This document shows, one piece after another, positions 24,873 to 36,990 of a stretch of DNA of 64,000 nucleotides. The DNA comes from Dioscorea cayenensis subsp. rotundata (taxonomy: Eukaryota; Streptophyta; Magnoliopsida; Dioscoreales; Dioscoreaceae), in assembly GCF_009730915.1 (NCBI RefSeq), contig NC_052482.1, positions 3,782,001-3,846,000 on the forward strand. The letters run 5' to 3'. The notes under the pieces are model-generated. The model was not told the DNA's origin, made no database searches, and was given only the letters and a program-made list of their open reading frames with translations. Within the stretch, counting starts at the first letter, position 1; each line of letters starts with the position of its first letter. The position numbers were made by a program, and so were the translations under genes.

Positions 24873-27800
24873 CTACTTTTTCGACACATATGCATAATAT
24901 TGAGCCATAGGAACCACAAAGGCAATCACAAGCAATCCCCCAACCACAAGGCTGAACTGCCCGCGCTTCTCTTCGGTCTCTTCTCTCGTTTTAAAGTTTG
25001 ATTCCCGCTTGTTCTCATTAAACTTTGGCCCGCCGGGATCTGGTAGTCCATCAATGGCGGCAACAAGACGCTTGGCAGTGCTATACACAGCTTCATTGTA
25101 TTTCTCCTCAGTAGCCAACACTACAAAACATGAACTTAAAAAATAATTATCTAATAGTACAATCAACCAAAGAAAAGAAGGTAATCTCAAGCAGAGTACT
25201 AAAACCTGAAGCAAGGATATATTTTTTCTAGAAATTTAAGAAGAAAGAATGCAGCCAATGAATAGTGCTCACTAACTACTGTCATTCTGGCAGCCCAAAG
25301 GCATTAAGCTTGCATTTAACAAAAACATGTTGTTTTGCTCAAATTCAGTTACATTGGTATGCAATGTAAAATTCACAAAAGCTTAAATTATTTTTCAATC
25401 ACTATGCACCACATTCATATCCTTTTTTTCAGATGTTTAGAGTACTTTGAATTATGCAACAAAGGAGGCAAAATTCAAAATGTTGACATCAATAAATGCC
25501 TTCCTTGATGGCATTTAGGCACCAAGGGAATGATAGTTAATTTGAACATTCACCTTAGGGAAATATATGAGCCCAAATCTACTATGTCACACAGAATTTG
25601 TGCTATGAGCTTACCGTCAGGCTTCAATATATCAAATTGTAGAATCGTCCCGAGGGTATGGAGAAATTGTTTCCAATCAGGTTTATAAAATTCACAACAA
25701 TGTTTAAGGATTTATACATAGCTAAAGCAAATGGCCTACCTGGAAGGTTCTCTGATACAGTATTATCTAGAACAGTTTCTCCAACAGCTTGAATGAATGC
25801 AGGTCCACCAGTGATTGCTCCTTCCTTCTGACTAGTAACAAGCACGACAATACCCTTGTTGTTTCCTTCTTCAATTGTGGGATACCACTTCTCCAACACT
25901 TGGTCGGCATACTCAAAAGCATCTGCCTTGCTCTAAAAGATGAAGGCCAACATCAATTCCAAAAGTTTAACTGAAGACAATGTTAAGGATTTCTTTCTTC
26001 TTCAAAATAAAATTTTGCCAAATAAACATGGAAACCTAAGAATTATCAAAAGTTATTTCACAGGCAATTATAACAATTAATAGACATGGATGACCTCATA
26101 TGTTATAGTGTTAAAGAATATCAAACAGTTCTCGGAATTGTCTTCATTAATCTGTATTATTGCATAGTGCTATATCCTCACATAAGGTGAGAATTCCCTC
26201 GTAACCATAACCTAGTTCACATTCATTCCTATTCTTCCCAATTGTGGATAACTGATATTTAGTACAATCCATCACCCAAATAAACAAAATGCATCATGCA
26301 CAAGTCCAACACGGCAAGAATGCAAAGAAGAAAGAGTGCATTCAAATCAACTCACTCGAAACAAACTACATGCAGAATTACATTATGTTAAAAATCCAAA
26401 AAACAAGAGATTGCATTCCACTCAACGCGATGAGAACAATAAAAGGAATGCAAATCATATAATGAGCTTGAAAACAGTGATGAAATTAAGCAGAGGTACC
26501 TCTTGGACTCTGAATAAGAAAACGACTACTTCAAGTCAACAGTGTTCACTCCACCATGAATTACATAATTTCCATAAAAAATGTCAGAAATCACTTTTTA
26601 GTAATATTGTATGATTATGTCCATAAATAAGGTAAACACTCCCCAACGACCCCAACCTTGTTCACATACAATTCATTTCTTGCCAATTCTCAATAACTGA
26701 TACTCACAACAGTCCACAGTGTTCACTCCACCATGAATTACATAATTTCCATAAAAATTGTCAAAATCACTTTTTAGTAAAATATTGTATGATTATGTCC
26801 ATAAATAAGGAAAACACTCCCCAACGACCCCAACCTTGTTCACATACAATTCATTTCTTGCTCAATAACTGATACTCACAACAGTCCACAGTGTTCACTC
26901 CACCATGAATTACATAATTCCCATAAAAATTGTCAAAATCACTTTTTAGTAAAATATTGTATGATTATGTCCATAAATAAGGTAAACACTCCCCAATAAC
27001 CCCAACCTTGTTCACATACAATTCATTTCTTGCCAATTCTCAATAACTGATACTCACAACAATCCATCACTGAAATTGCAAATAAGAAAGAGATTGTGTT
27101 CACATAAGAAATTGAGAAAAAAGAATTAAAAAAACACACTAAGCTTGTGAGCACCGAAGAGTGGTGGAATTCATGTGGAGGTTCTTCCAGCATTTTGTAT
27201 CCGAAAATAACAGCTTCATATCAACAATGTTCACTCCACCATGAATTACTTGATTCCCATTAAAAAAAAAAAGTTAAAATTACTTAGCATTATTGTAAAA
27301 TTATGTCTTAAATAAGATGAACATTCTCCTATAACCCCAATGTTCCTCACATTCAATTCAATTCTCACTATTTTACAATAACTGATATGTACTACAAGCC
27401 ATCACTAAAATTTCATACAAGAAAGAGCGTGCATTCAAATCCAAGCACCAAAATAATAATAGTAATGATGATGACGATGATGATAAAAAGAAATTCATAC
27501 AGTGAGCTTGCGAACAGTGATGAAATTGATGTGGAGGTTCTTCCTGGACTCCAAATCAGACAACAACTGCTTCAGATCGGACTTCGTCACACGGCTCAGG
27601 ACATTGGCATCATCAACGAGATAGGAATCAGAAGGCGGCCGCTCATAGAGGACATCAAACTCGGAAGCAGAGGCAGGAGCAACAATTGAGAAAGGTGAGA
27701 AATTGACAGCCATGGAGAGAGCGAGAGCGGCCAATCCATGGTGGAGGTGAGAAATCCAGCTCTTTTGAGAAGACAAGACATGGTTGTGCTTGGAAAGGGA

Positions 27801-27923
27801 TGCAAAGATCGGATTGGAAAGGGATGGGATTCTCGGAGGAGGAGGAGGGGGCTTAGAGAGGAGGGAATGGTGAGGGAGGAGGAGAGGAGAGGATGAGGAA
27901 GGGGAGAAGAGGATGGGATCCAT
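24873..27923 (-). CDS. TLP18.3: TLP18.3-type thylakoid acid phosphatase (TPM domain)
   Basis: Thylakoid-lumen TPM-domain protein; the Arabidopsis orthologue (At1g54780) has acid phosphatase activity and supports photosystem II repair. Three exons: 27923-27501, 25932-25740 and 25120-24873. They give 864 nt, 287 residues (Arabidopsis 285). A Ser/Pro-rich transit peptide is followed by a hydrophobic lumen-targeting segment (about 62-84) ending in an ASA-type cleavage site (84-86). The TPM domain covers about 100-230 (VDDANVLSRVTKSDLKQLL, GNNKGIVVLVTSQKEGAITG). A single C-terminal membrane helix (FSLVVGGLLVIAFVVPMAQ) precedes a short YVSKK tail. Sequence agreement with the Arabidopsis protein is high throughout the mature part. 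It is divergent with the PsbP-domain gene, 1.53 kb apart. Intron 1 carries repeats derived from the end of exon 1 (see findings). Confidence 0.95.
26125..27500. repeat. Tandem repeats in TLP18.3 intron 1 with exon-1 ghosts
   Basis: The anchor AGTGTTCACTCCACCATGAA recurs at about 26541, 26718 and 26890, and in diverged form at about 27226 (periods 177, 172 and 336). A diverged earlier unit begins near 26125. Longer units contain decayed copies of the end of exon 1: GAGCTTGAAAACAGTGATGAAATT (26463 on) and AGCTTGTGAGC...ATGTGGAGGTTCTTCC (27141 on), versus the true exon (27501-27570). The repeats therefore arose by duplications spanning the exon 1/intron 1 junction. Confidence 0.8.
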
Positions 27924-29455
27924 TGATGGAATGGTGGGAGTGAGAATGGGAGTGAAGGAGAAGAAGAAGAAGGAGGTGGTGTTCTTGGTTTCTTTGGATT
28001 GGATGGTTGGTTTTTAGTTTGGATAAGGTTAACGGTCATGAAACAGAGGTTTTTATGTTTTGGTCCCTGGAAATGTTGGAATTTATTTTAGGTGATTTTG
28101 TTGCCGAATTAATGTTAATTAAGGTAAACTTAGGGGCTTTCAAGTAGTTTTCTGAGTTTTTAATGTTTTTTTGATCCCTGGAAATGTTAGAATTTACTTT
28201 AGTTCGTTTTGTTGCCTAATTAATTTTAATTAAGCTAAACTTAGGGGCTTTTCACGATGGTAATTTTATATTTTGGGGAATGTGATTTTTTTTTATCTAT
28301 TATACTCAATATAATTCCCAAAATATCAATTTTTAAAAATTTTAAAAATAAAAAATTTTCAAATATTTTGTTGGAGATAAAAAAAACATTTGAGGTGTGA
28401 ATGAGCTGATAGTTCAGCCACATGCGGCGAGATTCCAAAGTCGACTGACCGGCCGCCCCGACGCCGACGCATACTCCCCCGATCGAACATTGGCTACGAT
28501 CATCCAAAATCCGTGAAACTTGGCCCGGGGGGTTTTCATGTGATGCCAAACGATGGGGGCGGGGGCCGGGCCGGGATGCCGCCGTCGCCCGGGACGGCCC
28601 CGGCGGCGCCGGCGCGACGTCCCACGACGGGACGGGCGCGCTCCGTGTCATCTCCCGATCCACTCGTGCGTTTTTGATGAAACTTCACCCCTTGGGGTTT
28701 TTTATGATGACAAATCCATCCGCGCCTCACTTGTTAAGGTTGAGATAAGAAAATTTTATTGCCTCCAGTTTAAATCTTTCCTACAGTAAGTGGTGGTACC
28801 GGGTCCCTGACGTGGGTTTGGACTTACCACCCAAGCCCCGTGTCTCCAGGTGAGGGCACATGGTTAGATGTTCAATCCGCGGCCCTGTGCATGCTCCTGA
28901 CTTAGTGACTTGTCCATTTTGTAAAAAAAAAAAACATTTGAGGTTAAATTTTTAAATATTAAATAATTAAATTAGAGGAAAAATTTATATTTATTTAAAA
29001 TAATAAAGTTTGATTTAATTATTAATTTTTTTAAATGAATTATTTAACATTTATATATTAATAAAAAATTAAATATTTTAATATTAAAAATTATTTTTAA
29101 TAATATTAAATATTTATTATTAACCAACTTTCAATATTGATAGTAGTAAATGTCATAATTTTAATTTATTTAACACTTATTAATTAAGAATATTTTATTA
29201 AAATATATTAATGTCCTGTTGACGAAACAAAAATCAGATATATCCTTATCAACATATTTTAGTAAACACATTCTCATAATTCTACTCCGGATTAGTAATG
29301 TAAGATTTCGTGAACCAAATTTTTTTTAAGTGATTTTCCAAAATTAATTTTAATTAAGATAAGTTTAGGGGGTTTTAAGTAATTTTCCCAAATCCATAAG
29401 ACCGTTGTCACTTCCACTCATTCATATCGCCATTCTATGCTTCATCTCCAACGCC
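27924..29455. promoter_or_regulatory. Divergent intergenic region, TLP18.3 / PsbP-domain gene
   Basis: A 1532-bp region separates the two start codons (27923 minus, 29456 plus). On the TLP18.3 side is a CT-rich leader. Two copies of an about 85-bp unit (CCCTGGAAATGTT(G/A)GAATTTA...AAACTTAGGGGCTTT) lie at about 28062-28147 and 28173-28256. A third partial copy (AATTAAGATAAGTTTAGGGGG) lies at about 29347-29372, beside the PsbP-domain gene. Between them sit a GC-rich island, a possible SINE-like tail with poly(A) (about 28785-28935), and AT-rich filler. Two thylakoid-lumen genes share this region, so a bidirectional promoter later split by insertions is possible. Confidence 0.4.
28430..28680. 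other. GC-rich island, possibly rDNA spacer-derived
   Basis: About 250 bases of very GC-rich sequence (GGGGGCGGGGGCCGGGCCGG, CGGCGGCGCCGGCGCGACG) lie within AT-rich surroundings. A phrase GTGAAACTTGGCCCGGGGGG recurs in altered form at 28678-28705 (ATGAAACTTCACCCCTTGGGG), suggesting subrepeats like those of ribosomal intergenic or external transcribed spacers. The ORFs here have no recognisable product. The rDNA link is a guess from composition and subrepeats. Confidence 0.35.
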
Positions 29456-32400
29456 ATGGCTTCTCTCTTGCCTTGTCCTCCAAAACCCCCACAAAACCCT
29501 AGCCCCAAATTCCACTGCTCTTCAAGGCGATCCTTCGCCATTGGAAACGCCGCTGCATCGATGGTTTCTCTCGCTGTCGCCCTCGCCTTACCCGTGATTT
29601 CTAACCCAATTCCAGCCCTATCCGTTGCCGAGCAGGAGGTCGCTCCTCCACGGAAGCCGCTCCTCCCTGGGATCTCCAGCACCAAGTCGTGGTTCCAGTT
29701 CTATGGTGATGGCTTCTCCATTCGCGTCCCTCCTCAGTTTGAAGATATTATGGAACCTGAGGTTGTGAAATGGATACTATTTTCCTTGCTGTGATTTAGT
29801 GGAATTTTTTTGTTTTTGATGCTTGATGATGAAATTAGTTATGATTCTGTTATTTCTTGGAGATCTTTTCTTTTTTGTTGATGGTTTATTCTTTTGTTGA
29901 TCATTCGTGTGGGAAATTGGTTGTGAATATAAATTTCCTTGGAAATCTTAATTTTTGATGTTTATGGTTTAAGGTGATCTCATTCTTTTGTGTTTAAATG
30001 CTTCTGAATAGCTAAAGATTCTTTTTGGGTGCAAAGTTTTAGGAATAGATTACAAAAATTGTTCTTTTTGTTTGTTTTTTAGAAAACCAAAGAAATATTT
30101 TTGGACATACCTTTAAATGCTTCTGAATAGCTAAAGATTCTTTTTGTGTGCAAAGTTTTAGGAATAGATTACAAAAATTGTTCTTTTTGTTTGTTTTTGT
30201 AGAAAACCAAAGAAATATTTTTGGACATACCTTTAAGCATGGGCTCTGTAGTAACCATTTAGTTAATGCAATGACTATGCGCTAGAGGAGCTCAAGATGG
30301 CGTCTTTAGTTAACTAGGTGTTTGCTACACTTTTTTATTTGTCTAGAATTCATATCATGGAGCAATTTATGAATAAAATTTGGCTTTCTCCTGCCCAAAT
30401 GGATGACTCAGTAATGGGAGGATTGTTGGTGACTTCAGAGATACAGAGTAACAGAGGAGGAAACTATGTTCTTCACATGGCAATACTCACTAAGGACAGC
30501 GTGTACGTTGGTTTTCTTTGATCATGCCATATAAAGCATAACCTTTGTTTGTTTCCTTTAACAGTGAATTTTGCTTGTCCTTTGATTGGTTGGCATTGAC
30601 TATTGTATTCCTTTATGTGATGAAAATAGGTGTGTTGCACAGAAGGTTGCCATCCCATTTAATGGCCATCCATTTAACCTTTTTTATCTTAGCCAACTGC
30701 TCATTCTAGCTGTTCCTTCAAGGAGCATGACTTTTCATTAATTCATTATTCTGTTTTTGTTAAATCCGCAGGCTAATTTAGCATAAATAAGGACATAGGT
30801 CATTGAGTTTCATAATATGGTTGAATTCAATTTGGCAAAATATAAAGTTGGCTTTAGAAGGAAACTATTTTAAGCATAGATTAACATAACTGAAACTTCG
30901 AATCACTTTTGAGCATAATTGGGGACAATGTCTGCTGCAGTATTTGTAACTTTTTTTTTTCTTCTCAATAACCTTTTCATCTATTCTCATGTATACAAAA
31001 TGCTGTTTTAGCTATTGATTCATCTTCAAATCTATCAAATTTCTTATGTCATCTATCTTTTTTTTTTTTGTATCAATCCATTGAGTCTTACAACTTCATC
31101 CTGATTTTTTTCATTCTTATCACAGGATTTCAATGCTGGATTATCACTATATGGTGATAAAGCAAAACCAAAGACTTTTGCAGCTCGGTTCGCATCTCCA
31201 GATGGGTAATCTCATTTGATCCCTCATCCCTGTTATCTTGTAGTTATTTATTATTTCATATTGACTATTATTGGTCTTCCAAGCAAATTGGAATCATACA
31301 TTTCACAGGAGAAAGCATTTATTTTCTCCAAATAATCTTTCAAGATCCCTTCCAAATATTGATTCTTGTACCTAATAAATTGGGTTTTTCAGTTTGCTTC
31401 ACAATGTAGTTAGTTCTTCTGTCAACTGTACTATTCACACTCTTTGTCTTGGTTCAACAAATTTTTCATATTTATTTCTATTTTGCAAGTTGAGTTGAAC
31501 AACATGTTCTAAATTCGGCAGATGACGTTTTTGTTTTCAGATTCTTCAAGTAGCAAAGCTTTGCTTATGATGAATAATAACAATAGTAGTAGTAATAATA
31601 CATTTAACAACAAAAAAGAATGGGCTGAATAGTGGCTCAGATGGACTGTGGATTCAAGAATTCCTAAGCCATCTTTTCAAATCTTACCACATTCTGTTGC
31701 TGGCCTCTTTTATTTTCCATTACTTTATTATTCAATCGGATATTGAAGTTTGATATGGTACCTCATGGCAGAGAAAGCCACAACTGTGTTCTACTTGATA
31801 AATATCAACTGTAGAAGGTTGCTAGAATGTTTACCAAATATGACAACTGTCAACGGCAAGTTAGTTTATACCTAACCATATTGAGTTTTCCTAATCTAGA
31901 ATAGTTTAGTAACTGTCTCATATTGTTAATTCTATGCAGTTTAAAAGTTTCAGAGATAAATCACCCCATCTTAATAAGGTTATGGTGCTATCGAGTAGCT
32001 TTTATGTTCCTAATTGCTTTAGTTATGAACTTCTAATTAAATGCACAGCTATTAAATATTGTCTTAGTACTTCTTGTTTGATATAGATCAGAAGTTGTGA
32101 GCGTGGTGATTCGACCATCAAATCAACTTAAAATCACCTTCCTTGAGGTAATGTTGTGATGCTGTGTACATAACTGTGATTGCTAAACAACTTATTGGAC
32201 ATTAGTTGAGGATCATTGTCCATAAACAAATTGTATGCCATTTGCATAACCATTATTAATTTGGAAAAAGATTATACATATTCATAAATATTTATTATTA
32301 TTTAGAAAAAGAAAAAATTTAATTTAAAAGTATTTAGTTTTTATTAGTATTAATCAAGTCAAACTTTAGTCAAATCAAATAAAAGTTTTCCCTCCAATCC

Positions 32401-34757
32401 AATATTTGAAAAAGATTTTCTTAACCCCGTGTCCTTATATTTCAACCAAACACCCCCTTTTGGAATTATGAAATAACCATTGGCGCATGCTAAGTTTAGG
32501 GTTGCTCAAGCATGTTAAGTTTATGGGATTTCAGGAATTTTAATACATAAGTCCTATTTAGTCTGAAATTTTTATTGCATTATGCTGTTTTTCCATGAAT
32601 TCTACAATCAGCCACTTCATGATTTGCTGGATTTGCCATGACTGCTTCTCCTGACGAGTGAGAAATCATTTCTTATAGAACATTGCTTCCTGATTGTAAA
32701 CTGTTTCGTCAGCTTTGAAAAGCAGAAAGATGACATATGGTGCAAAAACTATATACATAGAGATTTTTGTGAGCTGGAAATGTCAGATCAGGAATTCTAT
32801 TTATAGATTCTTCAAATGCAATTGTTCTTTATGCTGATGTGAACAGGCAAAAGATATTACAGATATAGGTTCACTGAAGCAGGCGGCCAAAATATTTGTT
32901 CCTGGTAAGTTTCACGCAGGCACTGTGGTCTGAATATTGAGATTTTTACTTTTTATAATCACTATTTGTTTCCTGGTTTATGGCATGTGAGAACTAGTAA
33001 CATCATTTACTTTACTTTTGCATTTATCCAGTTTTGAACACTTGAATAGCTGTTTTCTTCACAGGTGGTGCAAATTTGTACTCAGCACGGACTATAAAAA
33101 TCAGGGAAGATGAGACTGTAAGGTAACAAATAACAAAACTGATAATAAATCTCAGACTTTGCTGTAAGTATTGTTGAGTTCAAATAGGAAAAAGAGTTCA
33201 AACATTCTCCAATTCTCTGATTATCTATTTATTTATTATTTTATGTGTGTGTGTGCGCGCGAATGTGTGTGTGTTGATTTGGTGAGCTATCCAGTCTACC
33301 CTGTACAAAAAGTATTATTTTATTTTGTTTTAAGAAAATAAATCTACCAATTCGGGAAACACCCATGCATAAATTTCAATGAAGGAAAAACTGGGTTTTT
33401 ATTTGTTGAAGACTACTGAGTAATGATCCAGCAGGAACTTCAATGAATGGTTCATGGCTACACTTCTTTCTCGTTGAGAAAGCCATCAAGAATATGAAAT
33501 CTCACTTACTATGTATGAAACTAAGTCAAATAGGTAAAAACTTGTAGATGATAATGCTACATATTGCTGTTGTAATCTTTCTCTGTGCGGCTTTTTTTAT
33601 GCTTCGAATTTTATTCTTCCTCAACAAATATATTTAATTTTCAGGAGTTACTACTTCTACGAGTTTGGGTTGGAAGACCAGCATGTTGCTTTAGTGGCTA
33701 CTATTAACAGTGGCAAGGTATACATCTATATTTTAATGGCCCTCTTGTTTTTTCCCTCTTTGTCAAATAATGTTTATGGTATACATCTTATTATTGTGCG
33801 CATGCATTTTCTCAATGGGGCTATCAGATGTTCTGGTAAGCTTTCACATTAACAAGATGAAATCCTCGATAGATTTTAGCCAGTGTACAATTGAGAAAGA
33901 ACTGAGTAAATAAAAGATCAAAAATTTTATGCAGCAGTGTTGGTGTATGAATGGATCGATCACAAATTTCAAACTGCAGGATTGGTGTATGGCATTTTGT
34001 ATTGGGTTAAGCCACAACTATTTCCTTAGGTGGTGGACGTTGATCATTCATTTTAGTCCCTTATATCCAAAATAATAATAATAATAAAAGTTTCTTTTGA
34101 TCCTCCAACTGAGCACAAATATTAAATTTAGTCATTCCGTCACATTTCATGAGCCACATGGCACAAACTAAGTTACTTAGTGATGTGATGACTTACATGC
34201 CATGCCATGTTGCCGGCTTTTCCACATAGCTCAAATCCATATGATCGTTTCTAATGTTTGATTTTAATCCTTAGTCATCCTTCTTGAGTCCTATGGTAGT
34301 CAATTGCTAATGTTGTGACTTACGTGTTGTGTCACATGGTCCCTGTGCCGGCTTTTCCACATAGCTCAAATCCATATGATCATTTCTAATGTTACAGGGA
34401 CCATGTGACACAACACTTAAGTCACAACATTAGCAATTGACTACCATAGGACTCACGAAGGATGACTAAGGATTAAAATCAAACATTTTATACTCACTTG
34501 GATGGCCAAGATGAACATTTTTTAACTTAGAGATCAAAATATAAGATCGGATCCACTTCAGGGACCAGTAGTCCTTTTGAATTTACATGCAAGAAGAGCT
34601 GAGTTAATTTTTATTCTTTACACAATAATCACTGATATGTTTTGCTTTGTTGTATCCCTTGTAGGCTTATATTGCTGGAGCTACTGCTCCTCAGCTAAAA
34701 TGGGAAAATGATGGTGTCGAGCTACGATCTGCTGCGGTCTCTCTCTCAGTTCTATAA
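29456..34757 (+). CDS. PsbP-domain thylakoid lumen protein (PPD/PPL family)
   Basis: Seven exons: 29456-29761, 31126-31205, 32087-32147, 32847-32904, 33065-33122, 33645-33717 and 34665-34757. All are GT-AG with consistent phases: 729 nt, 242 residues. A Pro/Ser-rich transit peptide is followed by a twin-arginine lumen signal (RR at 24-25, then FAIGNAAASMVSLAVALAL), so export through the thylakoid Tat pathway is likely. The mature part (about 78-242) has a PsbP-like fold: YGDGFSIRVPPQFEDI, ITFLEAKDITDIGSL, RSYYFYEF and the C-terminal HVALVATINSGKAYIAGATA. PsbP-family proteins assist photosystem II or NDH assembly; which paralogue this is I could not decide. The ATG at 29456 opens the transit peptide. 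Intron 1 holds a 119-bp tandem duplication, and intron 6 a long near-perfect hairpin. No coding damage. Confidence 0.88.
29993..30233 (+). repeat. 119-bp tandem duplication in PsbP-gene intron 1
   Basis: TTTAAATGCTTCTGAATAGC...GGACATACC at about 29993-30111 is repeated from 30112 with only a few differences, so it is a recent duplication. Confidence 0.9.
34210..34494. repeat. Near-perfect 93-bp inverted repeat in intron 6
   Basis: Arm 34254-34346 is complementary to 34394-34486 with about two mismatches and a 47-base loop. The loop repeats the sequence just before the left arm (GCCGGCTTTTCCACATAGC at 34213 and 34348), so a whole block was copied and inverted. It lies inside a probable transposon-derived insertion (about 33990-34610). 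The transcript of this intron could fold into a long hairpin. Confidence 0.9.
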
Positions 34758-36985
34758 TCTGAAAAATTCAGAAAATAAATGTGGAAAGATCGAACAACCG
34801 CGCCTCAAAGCCACATCTGATGAAATTCATGTCCTGCAAGTAAAATCAATCAACATTCTGAGTTAAATCTTCAGAAACTGGATTTAGTGCCCAAATTTTT
34901 GCTCAATTTTTATTATGCTACATTGAATGTTTCAGGAGCTTTGATTCAACACCAACCCCTGTTCTTTCTTCAATTGGAATTAGATTGATTGGATTCAGAG
35001 TCTGGTATGTGAAATTTTGAGTATCATTTTGACTAGTCAATAATTGTCATTGACTTTAATTGGTGTTGGAATCTGATTTTCCTATGCAAATTACTTTCTG
35101 TCAATTGATCTTAGATTGTTAAAAGTATTCTCAGAATTATATAATTTCAATTTGGAATGGATTTTAATGTAAAGTTAATATGCTATGCTGTGTTGTGATT
35201 TGAATATGTGATTAATAAGATGAGAAGATGGGGGAATGTGATTCTCCAATGGTCTTTTGCATATAACCCCTTGTCTTATTTAAATATTGAAATTGATACC
35301 ATTTATAAAAAAACACCCATATCATATTTAGAGATTATTCTTGTGTTATTTATATACTTAATTTATTTTATGACTGATATACCCTTTTTTTTTTGGTATT
35401 TTACTTATAGAAAGGGTATTTTGATCATAAAATAAAAATTATGCATATAAATGTTAGTGATAATTTATTGTTGAGCATTGGTTAATTAAATGTCCTTTTG
35501 GATTTGTTTTTTTTTTTTTGTTAAAATACAAAGACATTTAGTTAATTATTTGGTATTTTTATTTGAGTCATCGAATTATAATAAATTTTAATTAGACACC
35601 AAACTTAAAAATTACAGTTATTTTAGCTATGGGGTGCTTACGGCATTAACAATGACCTGACATGATAATCCACTCAAAAGAAAACTTTATTACTCACATG
35701 AAAGTGCTGACGTAACGAGATAAGAGTGATGTGGATTGCCACTATGCACTATTTATTTAAGTGTCATTGATCAAAATAATTGTAATTCTTAAATTAGGTG
35801 ATTTAATGGAAAATTTTAATAATATAGTGATTTAAATAGAGTATCTAAATTATTGTTTGACTGTCCATATATATATTTTATTTTATTTTTCTCCCAAAAA
35901 TCCTTTTATGTAGTGAGTCTGTATGTTTTTTTTTCAGAAATATTTATTTTATAATTTAAACAGTTGTCAATTTTTTTTTCTTTCATAAAGCTAAAATAAC
36001 ATGGAAGCACACTTGTGAAAAATTTGCATCTAACACTTAAAATATTTTCATAATAAAATTTCCATTCTGATATGGAAATTAATAGAATTACATTAAAAAC
36101 AAGGAAAATTAAAATAAGAATTTTCTAATTGTTGCAAAATTTAAATAGAAGTTTTCTTTATCAAACTTTAATATATGCTTTAAGGGAATAACCGAATAAG
36201 ATTAGATCATTAAAAAATATATTTGTCATATGGAAAACGCATCTATTAATTAAAATTATTAAAAATAATACATCAAAGTCTAACTTTTAATTGAATCAAA
36301 AGCAACCTTAGCAGCATTAGATGCTCTTATTAAACCTTCTCAAATATTTGAAAAAAAAAATGAAAAATAATAAAATGAAAAAGGGGAAAAAAAGGAGGGA
36401 AAAAGAAAAAAAAATCATGACTATCTTTCCATTGTTCTTACAACTCCTTCCAAGAATTATCAGCCGTTGGTGATCAATCAGAATAACTATTATTATTAAA
36501 TTAAAAAGAAAAGAAAACAAAGCTAGTGAAGGGAGAATATATGATCTTTTTTCTCAACGTCCTATCGGAATATAAACAAAATTTGCATATATGTCCTTAA
36601 AATATAAGTGAGTATTTTGCATACAGACTCCCTCTACAAGTTATAATTCCACATAGAACATTTTGAGACTTTTGTGTGTGCAGTGGTGGTATAAGTGCAT
36701 TTTGAGGCTTGAATTATAGAACAATTTTTTTTTTAATTTATATATATATATATATAAAGCATTTCCATTTTGGACTTAAAAAAATAAGAAGTGTGTTAGC
36801 CAACACTAGCTCAGTACAAGTGGTAAGGTACTCATGCAATTCGTGGATAGGTGTGATGTCAAAATTTTGTACTCACATAGTGTAACAAACTAACAATATT
36901 GTTTATATATTGTTCATTAGATTGTTAGTATTGTATAGTACTGTTCATTAATTATTTATTAGATCATGGTATAGATCTCTTATAA
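34758..36985. other. 3' flank of the PsbP-domain gene and intergenic DNA
   Basis: The first 400 bases are the likely 3' UTR and terminator region, with AATAAA-like signals. About 35550-35850 is a MITE-like element with long imperfect inverted arms, related to the segment at 62345 (both contain ...TTAATTAGACACC/CAATTGAATCACC..., ACTTAA(A/G)AATTAC and CATTAAC). 36317-36520 is a poly-purine/AT tract. 36805-36840 (CTAGCTCAGTACAAGTGGTAAGG) resembles a SINE A-box, but no B-box was found. Confidence 0.45.
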
Positions 36986-36990
36986 AGGAC

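Noticed and set aside
27596..28039. 147-codon Ser/Pro-rich ORF
   Set aside because: It is an alternative frame of TLP18.3 exon 1, whose true frame matches the family from transit peptide to TPM domain.
36800..36870. tRNA-like start TAGCTCAGTACAAGTGGTAAGG
   Set aside because: No B-box or cloverleaf arms follow, so it is not a tRNA gene and at most a SINE fragment.
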